NCBI RefSeq assembly: GCF_000170895.1
Contig: NZ_ABCS01000016.1
Location: 62,001 to 126,000, forward strand
Source of the DNA: Plesiocystis pacifica SIR-1
Lineage (GTDB): Bacteria > Myxococcota_A > Polyangia > Nannocystales > Nannocystaceae
Length of the DNA stretch: 64,000 bases
Direction: 5' to 3'
Shown: positions 58,001 through 64,000 of the stretch, piece by piece
How the letters are laid out: each line of letters begins with the position of its first letter
How positions within the stretch are numbered: the stretch's first letter is position 1
Program-made: the position numbers and the translations under genes
The notes under the pieces: generated by a model
Databases searched by the model: none
What the model was told of the DNA's origin: nothing
What the model saw: the letters and a program-made list of their open reading frames with translations, nothing else

Positions 58001-58211
58001 CGTCATGGTGACCGTGCGCGCAGCCGGGCCGGCCCAGCCCGAGCGCAAGGTCTTTTACCTGGCCAACCGCGCCGTCGACGGGGACGCCGCCAAGCGCCTC
58101 GAGTTCTCCGCCGAGGTGCCCCTGAGCCCGGGCAGCAACCGGGTCACGATCATCGTCCGCGACCAGGACAAGGTCATGCGCCAGCGAGACCTGCGGGTGT
58201 TTCGGCGCTAG
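55053..58211 (+). CDS. S41 C-terminal processing protease, multi-domain, lipid-anchored
   Basis: A 1052-residue lipoprotein (lipobox LAIGAC). N-terminal helical region; PDZ domain (about 185-285: VVRVIPESPAAKAGLQDNDV, VILAIDDQSTVNMSS); tail-specific protease (S41) domain with catalytic Ser386 in DESSASASEIVGG and Lys411 in SFGKGTVQELR, 25 residues apart as in E. coli Prc. Then an extra C-terminal 600 residues: beta-rich CARDB-like segments, an SH3-type domain (about 870-930, RYKVGGDEPVRLYNG) and a final Ig-like part. This is much longer than usual CtpA/Prc (about 450-680 residues). The C-terminal extension probably binds cell wall or protein substrates. TATGCT ends 6 nt before the ATG. Confidence 0.92.
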   Translation: MRKTLVGLTSLWLAIGACKADSASEAEAGSKVDPPDDPSKKDAAEQMVEDLRLDERSFPLLIWSIHTVSQDYYDKTRFDPRGQLLAATDRLGLHTPEFFAVPDASDPGQLEVTVRDQSKRFAIGELKGLDPAADRLEEILEFTASVLSLEAEPLHELEYAAINGFLSPLDPHTILLTPEESAELGVKTRGSFGGIGAEIVARDRRILVVRVIPESPAAKAGLQDNDVILAIDDQSTVNMSSADAQGLLRGPIDTQVVLEVRRGDAVVRVEITRGQIAIPTVIAEMLPNDVGYLQVATFQEDTAEKLLAALQDFQSNAQLAGLVVDLRGNSGGLLAQAVGILNQFVKGGELVIVRSALGREHQDATEEIVVPMKVPVVTLVDESSASASEIVGGSMKHLDRGVILGRASFGKGTVQELRNATPYGRPLALKLTIAEYRVAGDRKIQNIGVIPDVELLPVELLEYEGVARYYDLERFERQRQRGRTAHLPSAVHDAHIEAELALAKSPLMLRYLSYSPQLAQEALQASGGDAASRTLRDPEIRLARDVALKLVGKEGRRAQVDALPAIVEELSKREGEAIRAGIETWKVDWADVGPVDAPLEVAVNIVDTKNGELHRAGEAFTLHVEVRNPGTETLEQVHLITDCARDELDGIELLIGALPPGESTSRDIELQVLPWYPDFVDTLTVAAHVGEPEATPDGEASVAFTMLGAERPRFSFDYWIIDDPHLVAEGPARPEHEPWPGEVPFVVQGNGDGLLQPGEHVLLAFRAHNAGGPAPDARVLLRNLSGTQGLLEEGLVVHGALAQGEEFTGAFGVSIAPTADPSQPLELELIVGDGVLRESVDDKLRFRIVPGRDAVSDAHSGRYKVGGDEPVRLYNGADSSAPVVAELPAGTLLEVVGSSGDWRALAGPKGQGRRLWVPADLLEAASGGKARAALDPKAGRMVDPPHIVLADDAGEDGDDGAPVVETERVTIAGVAEHPERVRDVMVTVRAAGPAQPERKVFYLANRAVDGDAAKRLEFSAEVPLSPGSNRVTIIVRDQDKVMRQRDLRVFRR

Positions 58212-58334
58212 GCGGGCGCCAGACAGCCCGAGCGGCCAGGACGGACGCGGCGCGGGCGGAACCTTCTGTCCAGGGGGCAGTCGAACCTCCCCGTGCGGCC
58301 CGACACCTCTGTCCCGTGGTATAGCGAGGAGCCC

Positions 58335-59714
58335 GTGAGCGACCCCAAGGACCCCGAGCGAGAGGACGGCCCCGCCGCAGCGCCCATGTCGGACGCGCCC
58401 GCGGCAGATCTGGGCGCAGATCTGGGCGGCGAGACCGAGGTCGACGAGGACTTCGACGACGACCTCGACATCGACGCCGCGGTCGCTCAGGCCACGGCGG
58501 ACCGGCCCTTCACCCAAGAGGAGGCCGGCCTGCGCACCCGCGTCGGCTGGGGCCGCTCGCCCATCGTCGCGGGCGCGGTGATCATCATCGGCCTGTTCCT
58601 CCTGGTGAAGACCTGGAGCGACTTCGTCTACTTCCTGCGCGTATTCCAGGGCGAACCCCGCGACCTGGGCCGCGTCACCGACATCTACGACGCTGGCGAG
58701 TTCAGCGAGAGCTTCGACAACGAGTGGGTGCACATCGAGGGCGACCCCGACGTGCAGCACGCCGCGCGCATGCAGAGCCGCGAGGGCTGGATCGGCTTCA
58801 TGCGCCTGATCGAGTCCGACGCCGCCGTGCTCGTCGCCGTGCCCCGGGAGACCCAGACCGCCAACAACGAGTTCCCGGGCGAGTTCACCGGCCGCATGCG
58901 CCGCCTCGACGCCACGCCCCACTGGGAGAAGCTCCAGATCTTCTTCACGGCCGAGGGCATCATCGACACCATCGACCTCCAGCCGGCCTCGGTCATCGAG
59001 TCCGTGGCGGCCGAGCCCGGCCAGGCCATCGCCGCCAAGACGACCTCCGACGGAGAGGCCACCGTCGGCCCCGGCGAGCAGGTCCGCATCGTCGCCCGGC
59101 GCTCCTACGGCATCGCCCAGCTCGGCCGCGACACCTGGAAGACCCAGGCCGATGCCGAGGCCGCGATCGCGGCCACCGGGCTGCCCTGGGCCTTCATGGA
59201 AAAGCGCGCCATGGTCTGGGCCTTCGCCGTCGAGGTCGGCCCCGACGCGGAGGTCGAGGTCTTCCAGCGCCTCACCCGGGCCCTCAACGGCGGCGACGAC
59301 CTCGTGGGCGCCGACCCCAAAAAAGGCGCGCTCGTCCTGCCCCGGCGCACGACCTACATCGTCGACGCGGGCGACCTCCAGCTCACCCCCAAGGGCCTGA
59401 CCTTCAGCTACGGCAACAACCAGGCCGAGACGGGCTGGCAGGTGAGCGGCGAGGGCTCGGCGGCCACGCTCGTCGCCAACGAGCTCGACAAAGGCCGCCT
59501 GGCCGTGCCCGTCGCCGAGATCGAGGGCATCCGCCTCGAGCGCGCGCTGGAGATCAACCCCAAGGGCTACCTGATCTCCAGCGACCAGCACCCCAAGGAC
59601 ACCTGGCCCTCGGCGGTCATGTTCATCGCCGTGCTGGGCGTGGTCGGACTGAACGGTTGGGCCCTCGTGGCCAACCTCCGCCGGCGCGAGGACAACGAGC
59701 CGACCGCGGCCTGA
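58335..59714 (+). CDS. Membrane protein with acidic N-terminus, unknown function
   Basis: A 459-residue protein starting at GTG 58335 (GAGGAG and TATAGC upstream). An acidic cytoplasmic N-terminus (Asp/Ala/Glu-rich to about 65), TM1 (VAGAVIIIGLFLLVKTW, about 80-97), a large extracytoplasmic region with FNDEWVHIEGDPDV-like and TIDLQPASVIESVAAEPGQA strands (about 100-425), and TM2 near the C-terminus (VMFIAVLGVVGLNGWALVA). Not recognised. It follows the S41 protease gene by 124 bp in the same direction and may share its transcript. Confidence 0.65.
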   Translation: MSDPKDPEREDGPAAAPMSDAPAADLGADLGGETEVDEDFDDDLDIDAAVAQATADRPFTQEEAGLRTRVGWGRSPIVAGAVIIIGLFLLVKTWSDFVYFLRVFQGEPRDLGRVTDIYDAGEFSESFDNEWVHIEGDPDVQHAARMQSREGWIGFMRLIESDAAVLVAVPRETQTANNEFPGEFTGRMRRLDATPHWEKLQIFFTAEGIIDTIDLQPASVIESVAAEPGQAIAAKTTSDGEATVGPGEQVRIVARRSYGIAQLGRDTWKTQADAEAAIAATGLPWAFMEKRAMVWAFAVEVGPDAEVEVFQRLTRALNGGDDLVGADPKKGALVLPRRTTYIVDAGDLQLTPKGLTFSYGNNQAETGWQVSGEGSAATLVANELDKGRLAVPVAEIEGIRLERALEINPKGYLISSDQHPKDTWPSAVMFIAVLGVVGLNGWALVANLRRREDNEPTAA

Positions 59715-59722
59715 GAGCTCGC

Positions 59723-59747
59723 CCCGGCACCTCAGTCTGGTGCCGGG
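59723..59747 (+). terminator. Hairpin after the membrane protein gene
   Basis: CCCGGCACC (59723-59731) pairs with GGTGCCGGG (59739-59747), loop TCAGTCT. There is no T-run on either strand, so it may be a stability or attenuation hairpin rather than an efficient terminator. Confidence 0.45.
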
Positions 59748-59965
59748 CCTGGCCTCGGCCCGGGGCCCGTCTGGAGTCGAGCTGATCCTTGGACTGACTT
59801 TCCATGGCCAAACTGGCATGGATCAGGGCACAGATGGGCCCTCAGCTCCGGTGAATGTAGCGTTGCAAGATCCTAGCCGGGCCCCAGAGTGACGCGTGGG
59901 CGCTCCGCGGTCCGAGCCGCGGGCCCGGCTGGCCGCGACACGAGGCCCCCAAATTCCCCATCTGC

Positions 59966-59993
59966 TTTGGATCTGCCACGGACGCTGTACAAT
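59966..59993 (+). promoter_or_regulatory. Candidate promoter of the RNase Z-like gene
   Basis: TTTGGA (59966-59971), a 16-nt spacer and TACAAT (59988-59993). A transcript starting about 7 nt after the -10 would begin near 60000, only a few bases before the GTG at 60003. Confidence 0.5.
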
Positions 59994-60002
59994 GCGGCGA
60001 CC

Positions 60003-60884
60003 GTGGCCGAAGGCTCGACCACATTGCGCTTCCTCGGCACCGGAGGCGCGTTCTCCCGCCGCTACGGGACCACCTGTTCATTGGTGACCCTTCCGTCCGG
60101 CGCACGCTGGCTCATCGACTGCGGTCGACAGGCGCCGGATCAATTGTGGGACGCGGGCCTCGACTGGCACCAAATCACGGGCCAGCTCGTCACCCACGTC
60201 CACGGGGACCACATCTACGGCCTCGAGGACTTCGCCTTTCAGCGCTTCTACGAGTCCCGCCCCGGCATCCCCGCGGTCATGGCTGGCGGCCCCAAGCCCA
60301 AGTTCATCGCCCACAGCGCGGTTCAGGACGAGGTCTGGGAGTCCCTCGCGGCCTCGCTGCGCTACCTGAACATCAACGGCAACCCGCGCGCGGGCGTGCT
60401 CGAGTCCTACTTCGACGTGATCAAGGCGCGGGCCTGCGAGGCGCCCACGGACAACCCGTGGAACCACAGCGAGACCTTCGTGTGCGGCGACCTCGAGCTG
60501 GTCGCCCGAGAGAACGACCACGTCCCCGGGAAACCCTCGTGCTCCTTCGAGTTTCACGTGGGCGAGCGCTCGGGCGAGCACGAGCGCATCGCCTGGTGGA
60601 GCGGCGACTCGACCGTGGATCGGGAATTCCTCGTGTCCATCGAGCCGCGCACCACCATCTACTTCCACGACTGCACCTTCACGGACTACCCCGGCCAGGT
60701 CCACGGCGCCTTCTCCTTGCTCGAGCAGCTCCCCGAAGCCGTCCGTCACAAGATGGTGCTCATGCACCACGAGGACGACATCGAGACCCACCGCGAGCAG
60801 GTCGAGGCCCTCGGCTTCCGCGTCGGTCTGCCCGGCCAAATTTACGATCTCGTGTCTGGCAAGCTCGTCCCCGACCAGGCCTGA
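60003..60884 (+). CDS. RNase Z / MBL-fold metallo-hydrolase
   Basis: A 293-residue metallo-beta-lactamase-fold hydrolase: LRFLGTGGAFSRRYGTTCSL, the metal motif THVHGDHIYGLEDFAFQRFY (HxHxDH), IYFHDCTFTDYPGQVHGA and a C-terminal His in VLMHHEDDIE. Most like RNase Z-type or phosphodiesterase MBL proteins; true tRNA 3'-end processing is unproven and the flexible-arm exosite is not visible. The GTG at 60003 was chosen because TACAAT ends 9 nt upstream; the frame is open to 59889. Confidence 0.82.
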   Translation: MAEGSTTLRFLGTGGAFSRRYGTTCSLVTLPSGARWLIDCGRQAPDQLWDAGLDWHQITGQLVTHVHGDHIYGLEDFAFQRFYESRPGIPAVMAGGPKPKFIAHSAVQDEVWESLAASLRYLNINGNPRAGVLESYFDVIKARACEAPTDNPWNHSETFVCGDLELVARENDHVPGKPSCSFEFHVGERSGEHERIAWWSGDSTVDREFLVSIEPRTTIYFHDCTFTDYPGQVHGAFSLLEQLPEAVRHKMVLMHHEDDIETHREQVEALGFRVGLPGQIYDLVSGKLVPDQA

Positions 60885-60913
60885 AGCAGCGCCAGACGCC
60901 GGACGCAAAACAA

Positions 60914-60947
60914 AAAGAGAGGACGCTCCAGCGAGCGCCCTCTCTTT
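60914..60947. terminator. Bidirectional terminator
   Basis: AAAGAGAGGACGCTC / GAGCGCCCTCTCTTT with loop CAGC, one A-C mismatch, and A/T runs on both sides. It can end the RNase Z-like gene and the minus-strand pilin gene. Confidence 0.88.
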
Positions 60948-60971
60948 CGCGTCGAGGCAGTCGCCCTCGAA

Positions 60972-61634
60972 CTACTCGACTTCCTGGTCGACGTAGAGGC
61001 CGATGGCCGCGTTGACACCCTGGATGTCGCCGGCGCCCGAGCGCTCGTAGGTCGAGAACACCGCGTCGTCGTCGAGGTCGGCGAAGGCCTGCGCGGTGAA
61101 CTGGCAGGTGCCGTAGCCGGTGATCGTGTTCACGGCGATGAAGTTGTAGTGGAAGTAGTGGCCCTGCTCCTGCATGTAGTTCAGGCCGTTCCACACCGGG
61201 TTGTCGTTCCACAGCGCGATGTCGTAGTAGCCCGCGCCACCGCCACCGGCGGCGGGGATGCAGCGACCACCCGGGCCCAAGTTGCAGTTGAAGGCCTCCG
61301 GCGGCGTGATGCCGGCCTCACCGCCGGTGGGCGAGCCGTCGGGGTGGGGGCAGCGGTGCGGAGCGACATCCTGGACGTTCGCGCCCGCCGAGATGAAGGC
61401 GGTCGCGCCACGGTCGGCGTGCTCGGCCTTGAAGAAGCTCGAGGCGGCGTCGTAGATCTTGGCGAGCTGGGTCTTGGCCTCGGCCGTCTTCGCGCGGCGC
61501 ATGTACTTTTGCAGCGCGGGCACGGCGACGACGGCGAGGATGCCGAGGATCGCCACGACGATCATGAGCTCGATGAGGGTGAAGCCCTTGGCGTTCTTCT
61601 TCGCGGTCTGAAGTTTCTCGATGTTGATGTGCAT
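60972..61634 (-). CDS. pilA: Type IV pilin
   Basis: A 220-residue class IVa-type prepilin: short leader (MHINIEKLQTAKKNAKG), PilD cleavage site KG|FTLIELMIVVAIL with Phe+1 and Glu+5, a hydrophobic N-terminal helix, and a C-terminal globular domain with Cys (CPHPDGSP, CNLGPGGRCIP, GTCQF). Type IV pili drive twitching (S-) motility and DNA uptake in myxobacteria. GGAG 11 nt before the ATG. A sigma-54-like promoter lies 70 bp upstream, and the bidirectional hairpin at 60914 ends the transcript. No pil assembly genes are in this window. Confidence 0.92.
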   Translation of the reverse strand: MHINIEKLQTAKKNAKGFTLIELMIVVAILGILAVVAVPALQKYMRRAKTAEAKTQLAKIYDAASSFFKAEHADRGATAFISAGANVQDVAPHRCPHPDGSPTGGEAGITPPEAFNCNLGPGGRCIPAAGGGGAGYYDIALWNDNPVWNGLNYMQEQGHYFHYNFIAVNTITGYGTCQFTAQAFADLDDDAVFSTYERSGAGDIQGVNAAIGLYVDQEVE

Positions 61635-61704
61635 GAATCTGTTCTCCGTCCGCGGCGCCGATCCCCAATACTCGTCGTGCGCGTTGGTGACTCTGTATCT
61701 CTCA

Positions 61705-61719
61705 GCACAAAACGTGCCG
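61705..61719 (-). promoter_or_regulatory. Sigma-54 promoter of pilA
   Basis: On the minus strand CGGCAC-GTTTT-GTGC matches the -24/-12 consensus TGGCAC-N5-TTGC with the invariant GG and GC dinucleotides at the correct spacing. The transcript would start near 61693, leaving about a 60-nt leader with a good ribosome-binding site. pilA is sigma-54 dependent in Myxococcus xanthus. Confidence 0.72.
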
Positions 61720-61864
61720 ACTTCGAAAAGCGCTGAATCCTAACCCCCTGTGCGGCTGTAGGGCAAAAAATGGCGCCCAACGGTCGTTGGAGCGCTCCCG
61801 CGCGGTCCGAAAAATGTCACCGCTGCCCAAAAACGTCCCGAAAAGTGACGCGTCTGGGCCGCGC

Positions 61865-62557
61865 TCACTCCCGGGTAATTCCCACGCTCTCGATGATCGG
61901 CCGCTCCCCCGCGAGGACCCGCGCCTCGAGCTCGCGGACGACCAGCAGGTCCTCGCACCGCCCGAGGATGGTGTAGTCCCCGTCGAGGGAGGGGGCGAGC
62001 TCGGTGGTGATGAAGAACTGCGCCGCGCTGGTGTTGGGGCCGCGGTTGCCCAGGGCGAGCACGCCCGACTTGTCGAAGCGCGTGCCGATCGAGCGCTCGT
62101 CTTGGAGCACGAAGCCCACGCTCTCGTCCTCGCCCAGGCGACCCCCCTGCACGAACACCCGCTCTTGGGCGCGGTGGAAGCTCAGCCCGTCGTAGTAGGG
62201 GCGCGTCGTCCACGACCCCAAGTTGGGGTCGTAAAAGGGTCGCTCGCCCCTCGCCAGGCCCACGAAATTGGCGACGGCCAGGGGCGAGACGTCGGCGAAC
62301 AAGCGGCAGCGGATCGCGCCCGAGTCCGTGGTGATCGTCGCGCGCAGCTGCCCCGACTCGGGCAGGCCCGCGACGGCGAGCTCGAAGGGGAAGCGGCCGC
62401 GGTGGGGATCGCCCGTCGACGCGTTGGCCTCGGCGAGCTGGGGATCTTCGGGCGGGAAGGTGCCCGGCGCTCCGACGTCGCAGGCGAGGGCGCCCGCGAG
62501 GGCGAGGGCACCGACGATGCAAGAGACGAAGCTGCGCGCGGGTCCGGCCGCGCTCAC
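61865..62557 (-). CDS. Lipid-anchored cyclophilin-type peptidyl-prolyl isomerase
   Basis: A 230-residue cyclophilin: lipobox LAGALAC near residue 26, then the PPIase domain with SPLAVANFVGLARGE, YYDGLSFHRAQERVFVQGG (catalytic Arg in FHR), FDKSGVLALGNRGPNTSAAQ, FFITTELAPSLDGDYTILG. It catalyses cis-trans isomerisation of prolyl bonds, here probably on surface or secreted proteins. The GTG start overlaps the kinase stop (GTGA), so it is translated with the kinase. Confidence 0.92.
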   Translation of the reverse strand: MSAAGPARSFVSCIVGALALAGALACDVGAPGTFPPEDPQLAEANASTGDPHRGRFPFELAVAGLPESGQLRATITTDSGAIRCRLFADVSPLAVANFVGLARGERPFYDPNLGSWTTRPYYDGLSFHRAQERVFVQGGRLGEDESVGFVLQDERSIGTRFDKSGVLALGNRGPNTSAAQFFITTELAPSLDGDYTILGRCEDLLVVRELEARVLAGERPIIESVGITRE

Positions 62558-63531
62558 GGCTTGACGGCTCCGCGCGAAGCCACGGCGCGCTGGACCAAGG
62601 CCGCGAGCTCCTCCCGGGAGGACTCGGCCGACTGGGCCTCGGGCGACTGGCTCAGGCGCTGGAGCACGCGGTAGGCGTCGTCGTAGCGACGCCCGGGGTC
62701 TCGGTCGAGGTTGCGGCGCAGCACCTCGGAGAGCTTGGACGACAGCCCCGACACGCGCCGGCTCGAGTGCGAGATGTCGAAGCGGACGATCGCGTCCATG
62801 GTCTCGAGCTCGTTGCCGGCGACGAAGCAGCGCTCGCCCCGGAGGATCTCCCACAGGATCACCGCGAGGGAGAACAGGTCGCTCTTGACCGTCGCCGTGC
62901 CGCTGCCCGTGACCCGCTCGGGCGCCTTGTAGGCCACGTGGCCCGCCTCGGGCGAGGTCAGCTCCGCCGGCAACCAATTGCTGCTCGCCGAGCCAAAGTC
63001 CCCGAGCACCACGTCGCCGTCCACGGACAGGTAGACGTTGGCCGGGCAGATGTCGCGGTGCAGCACCTGGATGACCTCGAACTCGTCCTCGCTCGTGTCG
63101 TCGTCCTCGGCCCGGGGCACCTCGAAGGTGTGGACGTAGTGGAGCACGTTGGCGAGCTGGCCGAGCAGGTAGACGGCGAGCTCCTTGGTCAGCGAGATGG
63201 GCTCGCCCGACTCGTGGCCCAAGAGCACCGCGAGGTCGACGCCATCGACGTAGTCCATGACGAAGAAGTCCACGCCGTCTTGGGTCCCCGCCGCGCGCAG
63301 GCTGGGGATGCCCGTGTGGCTGAAGCTGCGCATCAAGTTGGCCTCGTGAGCAAACTGCGCCTTGAGCATGCGGTGCTCGTCGCCCTCGCCGGGCATCAAT
63401 ATCTTGGCCAGCTGCGTCGCAGGAGCGTCCTCGGGAGCGCCCTCGGGCTTGGCCCGGTACAGGCGAGTGACGGTGTTGAGGACCGGGACGGGTTCGATCA
63501 GCCGGTAGCCGCCGAGGCTGTGCAGCTCCAT
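62554..63531 (-). CDS. Eukaryote-like Ser/Thr protein kinase (cytoplasmic, kinase domain only)
   Basis: A 325-residue Hanks-type kinase domain with no membrane segment: ATP Lys43 in QLAKILMPG; HRDICPANV catalytic loop (His158-Asp160, Asn165); DFGSASSNWLP (178-180); APERVTGSGTATVKSDLFSL. It lacks the usual PASTA/TPR/FHA extensions. Followed by the lipid-anchored cyclophilin gene with overlapping stop/start. The PP2C at 18755-19528 is a candidate opposing phosphatase but is not linked. Confidence 0.95.
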   Translation of the reverse strand: MELHSLGGYRLIEPVPVLNTVTRLYRAKPEGAPEDAPATQLAKILMPGEGDEHRMLKAQFAHEANLMRSFSHTGIPSLRAAGTQDGVDFFVMDYVDGVDLAVLLGHESGEPISLTKELAVYLLGQLANVLHYVHTFEVPRAEDDDTSEDEFEVIQVLHRDICPANVYLSVDGDVVLGDFGSASSNWLPAELTSPEAGHVAYKAPERVTGSGTATVKSDLFSLAVILWEILRGERCFVAGNELETMDAIVRFDISHSSRRVSGLSSKLSEVLRRNLDRDPGRRYDDAYRVLQRLSQSPEAQSAESSREELAALVQRAVASRGAVKP

Positions 63532-63719
63532 GCGATCGAGTGTGCAAGGCGCGGATCCACCTGTCCAGCGCCCGCCGCGGCGTCAGCGAAGCGTCCCGAG
63601 TCGCGCTCGACGTTGCGGGCCTCGCACCCACGAGGCCTGCACAGCGCCTCCCTGCGTGGTCCCCAGCGCCTTCCCTCGGTTTCGGCAAGGGCCCAGCTTT
63701 GCTGCTAAAACCGGCTCGC

Positions 63720-64000
63720 GTGAGCGGCGGGGGCAAAAAAATTGCGGACGCGGCCGGAAGCAATTCCTCGCCCGCCGACCCCGTGGTGATCCTCGGCGCG
63801 GGACTGACGGGTCTATCTGCGGCGCACCACCTCCCCGCGCAGACGCCTTTTTTGCTGGTCGAGCGCGAGGCCGAAGTCGGCGGCCACGCCCGCAGCCGCC
63901 GGGAGCAGGGGCACACCTTCGACGTCACCGGCCACTGGCTGCACCTGCGCGACCCTCGGATGCAGCGCCTGCTGGCGAGCCTGTTCCCCGGGTCCTCGGG
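63720..64000 (+). CDS. FAD-dependent oxidoreductase (protoporphyrinogen-oxidase/amine-oxidase-like), partial
   Basis: The window ends inside this gene. The first 93 residues include an FAD-binding motif: VVILGAGLTGLSAAHHL, followed by FLLVEREAEVGGHARSRRE (Glu binding the FAD ribose, VGG motif) and GHTFDVTGHWLHLRDP. This is the start of an amine-oxidase/protoporphyrinogen-oxidase-like flavoprotein; the substrate cannot be read from this portion. GTG start at 63720 with TAAAAC 8 nt upstream. Divergent from the kinase operon. Confidence 0.85.
   Translation, partial: MSGGGKKIADAAGSNSSPADPVVILGAGLTGLSAAHHLPAQTPFLLVEREAEVGGHARSRREQGHTFDVTGHWLHLRDPRMQRLLASLFPGSS

Noticed and set aside
55428..59819. 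A 1463-residue minus-strand open frame
   Set aside because: It is antisense to two genes supported by motifs (S41 protease and membrane protein) and has repetitive low-complexity composition.

Overview
The window is about 70% G+C, densely coded on both strands, and dominated by secreted or lipid-anchored proteins whose N-termini carry a lipobox followed by Asp/Glu/Gly/Ser/Thr-rich linkers. It also has Cys-rich DUF4215-type repeats, a MYXO-CTERM-like tail, a VIT/von Willebrand A protein ending in a TonB/AgmX-type domain, eukaryote-like kinase and phosphatase genes, and a type IV pilin with a sigma-54 promoter. Together these suggest a myxobacterium (Myxococcota), probably of the Nannocystaceae type. 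This is inferred from protein style only; there is no rRNA to place it.

Layout. 0-15 kb: an envelope protein, an orphan sensor histidine kinase, lipoproteins, a type III polyketide synthase-like enzyme, a DUF1232 protein, an alpha/beta hydrolase divergent from an AraC regulator, an orphan ExbD, and a VIT-vWA-TonB protein. 15-17.3 kb: a lower-GC accessory islet of two unknown genes flanked by pieces of dispersed repeats. 17.4-25 kb: tRNA-Ala, TlyA methyltransferase, PP2C phosphatase, DUF938 methyltransferase, a small ORF with its own terminator, and the B12-dependent ribonucleotide reductase nrdJ with NrdR and DnaA box candidates upstream. 25.5-34.5 kb: a winged-helix protein with an aldehyde dehydrogenase, an epimerase divergent from a LysR regulator, an overlapping kinase/acyl-CoA dehydrogenase pair, and a secreted protease with a pYEATS-like domain. 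34.5-51 kb: barrel, lipoprotein and membrane genes, a sulfotransferase, a glycosyltransferase, a threonine dehydratase-like enzyme, a vWA-like lipoprotein and a metalloprotease. 51.2-52.3 kb: a roughly 20-copy 29-bp minisatellite joined to a 425-bp dispersed repeat. 52.4-64 kb: an SPFH-SHOCT protein with a TerB-like neighbour, a large S41 protease, an RNase Z-like hydrolase, pilA, and an overlapping cyclophilin/kinase pair. The window ends inside a FAD oxidoreductase gene.

Three features go beyond ordinary genes. First, two families of dispersed non-coding repeat: a 3'-end element lying just downstream of four minus-strand genes, and a composite R1-R2 element of which two copies are nearly identical and one is split around the accessory islet. 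Second, a TANNNT-like -10 sequence lies only 6-11 nt upstream of many start codons, suggesting that leaderless or very short-leader transcripts are common. Third, there are several unusual domain combinations: VIT-vWA-TonB beside ExbD, protease-pYEATS, and an Sm-like membrane paralogue pair in which one copy is frameshifted.
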